A stretch of DNA of 64,000 nt from Magnetococcales bacterium (GTDB taxonomy: Bacteria > Pseudomonadota > Magnetococcia > Magnetococcales > UBA8363). Of the stretch, positions 58,587 through 64,000 are shown one piece after another. The position numbers and the translations under genes are program-made. Position 1 is the stretch's first letter. The number at the start of each line of letters is the position of its first letter. Where the stretch lies: the NCBI GenBank assembly GCA_015228925.1, contig JADGCQ010000002.1, forward strand, positions 62,001-126,000, in the 5' to 3' direction. The notes below the pieces were generated by a model. It ran no database searches. It was not told the origin of the DNA and was given only the letters and a program-made list of their open reading frames with translations.

Positions 58587-61500
58587 TCAACCATGTGTTT
58601 CAGCCCCTCCCGTCCCCAGATGGTCCAACCCATGGAAAGAATGCACATCCACCGGATCAAAACCGCCCGCAATGGCCGCCATCCCTTCATGGTAGGATCC
58701 CATCGCCTGAGCGGAATGCAAATCGACCAGATCCATATAACCCTGCATCGGAACTTGTGGAACGTCATTGCCAAACATTTGCATGATATTCAAGGCCATG
58801 AGACTCTGCCCTGCATCGGTTCCACCCAATCCCGCCTCCCCCTGGGATGACATGGACTTCATAAGCTCCATGAACTGTTGATCCAGCAAAGCGGCATCAT
58901 CCATCGCGTCTGGGAGCGACGCCTCGGCTGGTGACGGTGTTCGCACATGAAGAGCCAATTCGGAAAAACTCCCCTTGCTCCCATCGCCATACGCAAACGA
59001 CCCCTCGGAAAGAATCCTGGCACCATCCACCGGTGTTCCCAAGGGTGTTACAGCCAAGTCAATGGCGGTGATGTCCCAATGGGCCAGGTTTTGCATCTCC
59101 CCGGCATCGGTCGTTCCGTTGGTATTGGTATCGCTCCAAAGAGACAAGTGCGCAAACTCGGAATCTGCGGCATCGATACGACCATCATGATTGTCATCCA
59201 ACCCCGCCAGCGCCCCAACCCCCGTCGTCTTATAAGATTGAAAATACTCCGAAAACATCTCAGTAACGTTATCTACCACACCATTGGCATTCTGGTCCAG
59301 CACCAGAAACCCATCACCAGGATCAATCCACCCTTCTGCGACAAGCGAACCATCCGGTGCCATGGCAAAGGGATGCCCACCCATGGGAAAGTGGGTAATC
59401 CCCAATCCATTGCCATCCAGATCGAAGACAAGTGGATCGACAACATTGGGGAGATAAAAAGAATGGACCGCCCCATGGGCACCGCCATTGGGATTCCCAA
59501 CCGCAGCATAATCACCGTAAACCGCAACAGCACCGTACCCGCCTTCGCCACCATCAATAGACACAGAAAGATCGGAATAATGTTGCCAAGTTCCATCGGC
59601 CTGCTGTTTGAATACCTTTGTCTGCCCAGCACCCGGCACACCGGCAACTATCGTGTCACCTTGAATCGCAACAGAGTCTCCCAGGTAGAAAAAGCTTCTT
59701 CCTTCACCACCATCGACCGGAAGATCACCCGTCAATCTTTGGACAAAGTTCCAACTGCCCGTCGTTCCAACGCGCTCAAAAACATCGACAGCACCATAAT
59801 CCAGCAGCGTATTGCCATAGGAATTTTCCATGTCGGCGTTCGGAACGCCAACGACCAGAGTATTTCCTGAAATGGCCACTGAAGAGCCGAAATGATCATC
59901 ACTATTCACGAATGATCCTGGCTCATCGAGGGTTTGAATCAACGTCCATCCTATCCCCTCACCGGAATCGATACGTTGGTAAATGCTGACCAAGCCCGAT
60001 CCGCTGTACGGTGTCCCAACCACAGCAATACTGCCCTGGATATCCACAGCACGACCAAAATTGATCAACTCTCCAAGAACATCTGACACCAATTCAGTCT
60101 CTTGCTCCCAAGCACCACCCACTTTGTGAAAAATATAAGCAGCCCCAGAGTCTAAATAATTGTCGCGATCAGCCCAGGGGGCACCAACAATGGCATAATC
60201 ACCAGAAATCGCGGAAGCGTAACCAAAACCGTCCCCACTGCTACCGTCAGAGGCCATCAAAACATCGGTCTCGACCCAAGCATTGCCCTGATGTTCAAAT
60301 ATGTACGCCACCCCAGAATAGGAATCATAATCGTTCATCGCATCACCAGCACCGATAATCGCTTGGTCACCCGAAATATCAACAGAACTCCCAAATCCAT
60401 CTCCGTCAACAGATAAGCTGGAAGTAATTGTCGATGCCAACGACCATTCCCCATTGCTTTGGAGTTCATAGGCATGCACTGTCCCGGTGTATGCTGTATC
60501 AGCCCATTCTCGTGCGCTTACCAACAGCACACCATCCCCCATGGCGACACTTTCACCAAAATAGCTCCAATTACTGCTAAAAGGAGACGCGATCACTTGT
60601 TCGGGTTTTTCAAGATTGACGGTGATGGATACACTGTCCGTCCCCCCATGACCATCCGAGATTTCATAGGAAAAGACCAACGATTCCCTGATAGACGTAA
60701 GATTTTTTGCCGCCAAAACGTTTATATGCTCCAACTCGGATGCGGCCATAGTATCGCCGACATGCAACAAGTTTCCATGATAGAATAAAGAGATATATTC
60801 AGAGTCAGGAACCTGCGTCAGCGTCACCGTCAAGGAATCACCCTCGATGTCGGTCGGTAGCACCAGATCAACAGCCGACAGTTGAAACCGATCCATCGTC
60901 AGACTGATACCAAGCACTTCTCCCCAGGCATAGGCATAGTCCGCGTTATACCAATTCCAACCCATGGCGGCAATCGTACCATTCCCATAGGGGATCATCG
61001 CCACCGTGCTGACGGAGCCATCCGAAGACACAGTTGGGGTCAACTCATAGATACTCATAGCACCCAAAGGGAGAGACGCCACCGTGATACCGGTGAAGTC
61101 GGTATATTGTAACCCACTAGGGCCATTTGTGAAAATCGTATGTCGTCCCGTTTCTGTCAACAAGGCCGTATACAAATCACCATTGGTTAGAACAGAGCGG
61201 TCCGAGCCAAAGTCTGAAATATTCGCCGAAGGGGGATCAATACTCATTTGCAGAGTATAATTCCTTACGCCATACGCACTGTCATCGGATGTCGTTCCCG
61301 TAGAAGAGGAATTGATTCCATAGGGAATATTAGGGAAATTCGTGACGACGACATAATAATAACCGTTTGCATCGACTGTATATTCAAAATAGGAATCAAA
61401 AGCATGCACGCTCCCCGTTCCACCATAACCTGTACTGTTATCATCATTATAATTCAACCGCGTTCCATCACTATTATAAAGACCAACTTCTGTATCCAGA

Positions 61501-64000
61501 TACTGCGTACCTGTACCATAAGCATGGTCAATATCAAAGATGATTCTTTCCCCTGCTTTCAGGTAAATTTTATAAAAATCAAATTCTCCCGAAGAGCGGA
61601 TATCACCTTGGATTTGGACGGAGGGGAGGGAAGTGTTCCCCAACTCAGGGTCGTTGGCATATCCAAACTGTGTTCGGCCAATAGAGACTGCCGAGTTCCA
61701 GGTGTAGTCCACCTCAAGGGTCTCGGACGCGCTCCTCGGAACCAATCCCAACCCAAAAATATCATTCAACATCTCAGGATCGGCCATGGAGACCACAGTG
61801 CCACCATTGGCGACAAAATTCTGAATGATAGCCGCATATTCGGGGGATATCTCCGGTGTACTGGACATCTCCGGGGTGGTGAACATATCATTGGACACCG
61901 ACATGGTGGACATGGTGGACTGACCGAAACCGGGCGGGAGTACCAAGACATCCTTGTTATTCGCCAGAAAATCACTAAAAGCCGGAAGAGCATCCCCCTC
62001 ATAGAAAGAAACCGTATGGCCTAGACTATATTGCAACACCTCCGATATAACACTAGAATATTGAGATCCACTCGGAAGAAACGCCACATTAAGAGAATGG
62101 TCCAAATAGAGAGGGGAAAGATTGACCGTAAAGGTTTGGTCTACACCACCATCGGGGGTATCATTGACGGGGGCGATGCTCAAGGTCATGGTATTGGTCG
62201 AAGCGGAAAAGTCGGTCCCATCACTAACCTGGAACTTGAAAGTGGTCTGCCCACTGGTATTGGACACCGGGGTATATTTCAACAGCCCGGCAGTGATATC
62301 CGCCTCGGAAATCACTTGATTGGTGGTAACCGTCACCCCATTCAGTGCCAAAACACCATCACTAGGCAACTGGGTCACCCGAACCGAAGAGAGTTGACTG
62401 CTCTCCATGTCGGTAAAACCAAAATCGCTGACGGCAAACGTCAACGCAACGTCCTCACTCACCCCTGCAATTTTGTCCAAACCCGTAGGCAAATCATTAA
62501 CGGGGGCGATACTCAAGGTCATGGTATTGGTCGAAGCGGAAAAATCGCTCCCATCGCTGACCTGGAACGTGAAAGTGGTCTGCCCGCTGGCGTTGGACGC
62601 CGGGGTGTATTTCAACAGCCCGGCAGTGATATCCCCCTCGGAAACCACCTGGCTGGCAGTAACCGTCACCCCATTCAGCGACAAAACACCATCACCGGGC
62701 AACTGGGTCACCCGAACCGAAGAGAGTTGACTACTCTCGCTATCGGTGAAACCAAAATCGCTGACGGCAAACGTCAACGCAACGTCCTCACGCATCGATG
62801 CAATCTTGTCCAAACCCGTAGGCAAATCATTGACGGCGGTAACATCCAGAGAGACCGTATATTCCGTCGCTTGGTACTCGGTGGCATCCGTCGCCAAAAG
62901 TTGGAACTTGAGGGTATCGTAATTCTCCCCGTTATGATTTGTCTGGGGTACGTAAACCAAATGTCCCGACTGAATTTCGGAGACCGCCACTTCCTGGTTG
63001 GCAAAAACCTCGGAACCGTTCAACAGGAGAGTGCCACCCGTCACCGTCTGAATGATCTTCACGCGGGCTAGATTTTGCATCTCCCCGTCATTCAACCCAA
63101 AATCAACAATAACAAAACTGTGACTGGTATCCTCAGCCAAGGAAACGTCAAACGTAGTCGAAACCACGGGAAATACATACCGTATCGGCGTTACCGGCTC
63201 TGGTACTGGTACCGGCTCTGGTACTGGTACCGGCTCTGGTACTGGTACCGGCTCTGGTACTGGCACTGGCTCTGGAACCGGAACCGGCTCTGGTTTTGGC
63301 TCTGGTTTTGGCTCTGGCTCTAGTTTTGGCTCTGGCTCTGGTTCCGGCTCTGGCTCTGGTTCTGGCAATGTAATAGCAGGGGGAGCGTCTTGCACGAGCG
63401 GTTTATTGACAGTAACCAATTGCTGCACAATTTTCGGCGTAGCCGTAAATTCCTGCGCACCAACCAATGTTTTCAACGTAAAGGTTTCGGCGGCTGGTTT
63501 AGCAGCTAACTGCGTCCCTGCGGAAGCCACCACAGCCTGTCCCACCAGTGCCCCACCCGTTCCAATCAGATCAACCAAATTGGCAATCTGACCCACCCCA
63601 GCATCGCCGGGGGTATCCCCTCCCGTGGGTTCGCCAGCCAGTTCATCACCGACCCCTTGTGTCTCCGGCGGAACCTCCTCCATGACTCCTTCGGCGGCGG
63701 CCTGCTGGGGGCCGCCTCCCCGCCCTTCATTGGCGACTTCATTGACCGCTTGGGGTGTCCCTCCCTCCGGCGTCCCCTGCTGATTCTGGTTTTCCTGCTG
63801 ATTCTGATTTTCCTGGCTTTGTTGCTGCTCCGCAGCCGCCTTGATGTCCAATTGTTGGTTCAAGTGCTTCAGAAAGGTGGCGGGGGCCTTAAATACCGGC
63901 TGCGGTGCCCCGGCACCAAAATTAACCTGGGTAGCGGTATTGGGCTGTAACAAAGTCACGGTCCCATTGCCCTGGGCATCGGAAATATCCAAAATACCCG
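58587..64000 (-). CDS. Giant multidomain surface protein / adhesin (5' end off window)
   Basis: At least 1801 residues; the frame stays open to the right edge (in-frame TTG at 63992 is probably internal), so the true start is outside. Order: an N-terminal anchor-like region with [20 protein letters not shown]; a Gln/Glu-rich and then Pro-Glu repeat hinge; three cadherin-like repeats (about 280-620, [19 protein letters not shown] type); an unrecognised region; a PPC-like beta domain (about 800-910); a further cadherin-like repeat; seven or so FG-GAP/beta-propeller repeats (about 1130-1480, [24 protein letters not shown]); and Ca-binding loops ([30 protein letters not shown]). Classical RTX nonapeptides are not visible. 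Probably secreted by a type I system with the linked TolC protein; no substrate evidence. Confidence 0.85.
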   Translation of the reverse strand, partial: GILDISDAQGNGTVTLLQPNTATQVNFGAGAPQPVFKAPATFLKHLNQQLDIKAAAEQQQSQENQNQQENQNQQGTPEGGTPQAVNEVANEGRGGGPQQAAAEGVMEEVPPETQGVGDELAGEPTGGDTPGDAGVGQIANLVDLIGTGGALVGQAVVASAGTQLAAKPAAETFTLKTLVGAQEFTATPKIVQQLVTVNKPLVQDAPPAITLPEPEPEPEPEPEPKLEPEPKPEPKPEPVPVPEPVPVPEPVPVPEPVPVPEPVPVPEPVTPIRYVFPVVSTTFDVSLAEDTSHSFVIVDFGLNDGEMQNLARVKIIQTVTGGTLLLNGSEVFANQEVAVSEIQSGHLVYVPQTNHNGENYDTLKFQLLATDATEYQATEYTVSLDVTAVNDLPTGLDKIASMREDVALTFAVSDFGFTDSESSQLSSVRVTQLPGDGVLSLNGVTVTASQVVSEGDITAGLLKYTPASNASGQTTFTFQVSDGSDFSASTNTMTLSIAPVNDLPTGLDKIAGVSEDVALTFAVSDFGFTDMESSQLSSVRVTQLPSDGVLALNGVTVTTNQVISEADITAGLLKYTPVSNTSGQTTFKFQVSDGTDFSASTNTMTLSIAPVNDTPDGGVDQTFTVNLSPLYLDHSLNVAFLPSGSQYSSVISEVLQYSLGHTVSFYEGDALPAFSDFLANNKDVLVLPPGFGQSTMSTMSVSNDMFTTPEMSSTPEISPEYAAIIQNFVANGGTVVSMADPEMLNDIFGLGLVPRSASETLEVDYTWNSAVSIGRTQFGYANDPELGNTSLPSVQIQGDIRSSGEFDFYKIYLKAGERIIFDIDHAYGTGTQYLDTEVGLYNSDGTRLNYNDDNSTGYGGTGSVHAFDSYFEYTVDANGYYYVVVTNFPNIPYGINSSSTGTTSDDSAYGVRNYTLQMSIDPPSANISDFGSDRSVLTNGDLYTALLTETGRHTIFTNGPSGLQYTDFTGITVASLPLGAMSIYELTPTVSSDGSVSTVAMIPYGNGTIAAMGWNWYNADYAYAWGEVLGISLTMDRFQLSAVDLVLPTDIEGDSLTVTLTQVPDSEYISLFYHGNLLHVGDTMAASELEHINVLAAKNLTSIRESLVFSYEISDGHGGTDSVSITVNLEKPEQVIASPFSSNWSYFGESVAMGDGVLLVSAREWADTAYTGTVHAYELQSNGEWSLASTITSSLSVDGDGFGSSVDISGDQAIIGAGDAMNDYDSYSGVAYIFEHQGNAWVETDVLMASDGSSGDGFGYASAISGDYAIVGAPWADRDNYLDSGAAYIFHKVGGAWEQETELVSDVLGELINFGRAVDIQGSIAVVGTPYSGSGLVSIYQRIDSGEGIGWTLIQTLDEPGSFVNSDDHFGSSVAISGNTLVVGVPNADMENSYGNTLLDYGAVDVFERVGTTGSWNFVQRLTGDLPVDGGEGRSFFYLGDSVAIQGDTIVAGVPGAGQTKVFKQQADGTWQHYSDLSVSIDGGEGGYGAVAVYGDYAAVGNPNGGAHGAVHSFYLPNVVDPLVFDLDGNGLGITHFPMGGHPFAMAPDGSLVAEGWIDPGDGFLVLDQNANGVVDNVTEMFSEYFQSYKTTGVGALAGLDDNHDGRIDAADSEFAHLSLWSDTNTNGTTDAGEMQNLAHWDITAIDLAVTPLGTPVDGARILSEGSFAYGDGSKGSFSELALHVRTPSPAEASLPDAMDDAALLDQQFMELMKSMSSQGEAGLGGTDAGQSLMALNIMQMFGNDVPQVPMQGYMDLVDLHSAQAMGSYHEGMAAIAGGFDPVDVHSFHGLDHLGTGGAETHG
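63195..63365. repeat. Tandem repeat coding a Pro-Glu/Pro-Val hinge
   Basis: On the plus strand GGCTCTGGTACTGGTACC repeats as an 18-bp unit (63195-63266), then degenerates into GGCTCTGGTTTTGGC and GGCTCTGGTTCC units. On the coding (minus) strand this gives VPVPEP repeats followed by PEPKPEP/PEPEPEP. The tract is likely to change length by slippage in whole 18-bp steps, which keep the frame. Confidence 0.85.

Overview
The window is chromosomal DNA of a flagellated, signalling-rich Gram-negative proteobacterium. My best guess is a magnetotactic or sulfur-oxidising lineage such as Magnetococcales. This rests on inference: qmoA-qmoB followed by hdrC and hdrB, a type I secretion adhesin locus, many cyclic-nucleotide and c-di-GMP proteins, and many REP-like repeats. 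No rRNA, tRNA or magnetosome gene was seen to settle the taxonomy.

Layout. 1-3.8 kb: end of a prophage or plasmid-like island (C-terminus of a RepA-like ATPase, two hypothetical genes, then a gene-poor stretch of hairpins and repeats). 3.8-5.5 kb: remnant of a REP-associated tyrosine transposase, a REP-like cluster, and a tandem duplication of a DUF1640 gene plus the tail of an HD-GYP gene. 5.3-13.7 kb: HD-GYP regulator, large hybrid histidine kinase, small XRE regulator, an intact and a degenerate sigma-54-type AAA+ gene, and a receiver-domain fragment next to an IS1-family remnant. 13.7-22.3 kb: phosphate locus (pstC-pstA-pstB-phoU on the minus strand; arsC-like, pstS and phoX on the plus strand).

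22.3-33.8 kb is the most interesting part. A minus-strand cluster encodes a methyltransferase-glycosyltransferase fusion, a degenerate class III cyclase-like protein, a MoxR AAA+ ATPase, a 1146-residue protein with a probable vWA-like N-terminal region and two FGE-sulfatase (C-type-lectin fold) domains, and a further FGE-domain protein. The three FGE C-termini carry 105-nt segments that are nearly identical except at scattered NNY codons whose first two bases vary. This is the footprint of diversity-generating retroelement (DGR) adenine mutagenesis. A frameshifted avd-like DGR accessory gene lies near 54.3 kb; no reverse transcriptase or template repeat was recognised, so the mutagenic machinery would have to act from elsewhere. 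Together this suggests a DGR-diversified vWA-MoxR-type conflict system. Just upstream is a separately terminated gene joining a papain-like peptidase to an alpha/beta-hydrolase.

33.9-40.6 kb: coiled-coil protein with a GAF-GAF-PAS-cyclase, short flagellin, GGDEF cyclase, SGNH hydrolase. 40.6-44.3 kb: a helicase-DUF2290 pair between a truncated yhcG-type gene and a truncated vapC, with a pair of near-identical inverted repeats. 44.7-49.7 kb: qmoA-qmoB-hdrC-hdrB. 50.0-52.9 kb: M16C peptidase. 53.0-55.3 kb: toxin-antitoxin and repeat debris with the avd remnant. 55.4-64 kb: a very large repeat-rich surface protein (5' end off the window), a TPR-cytochrome c lipoprotein and a TolC-family protein in one likely operon.
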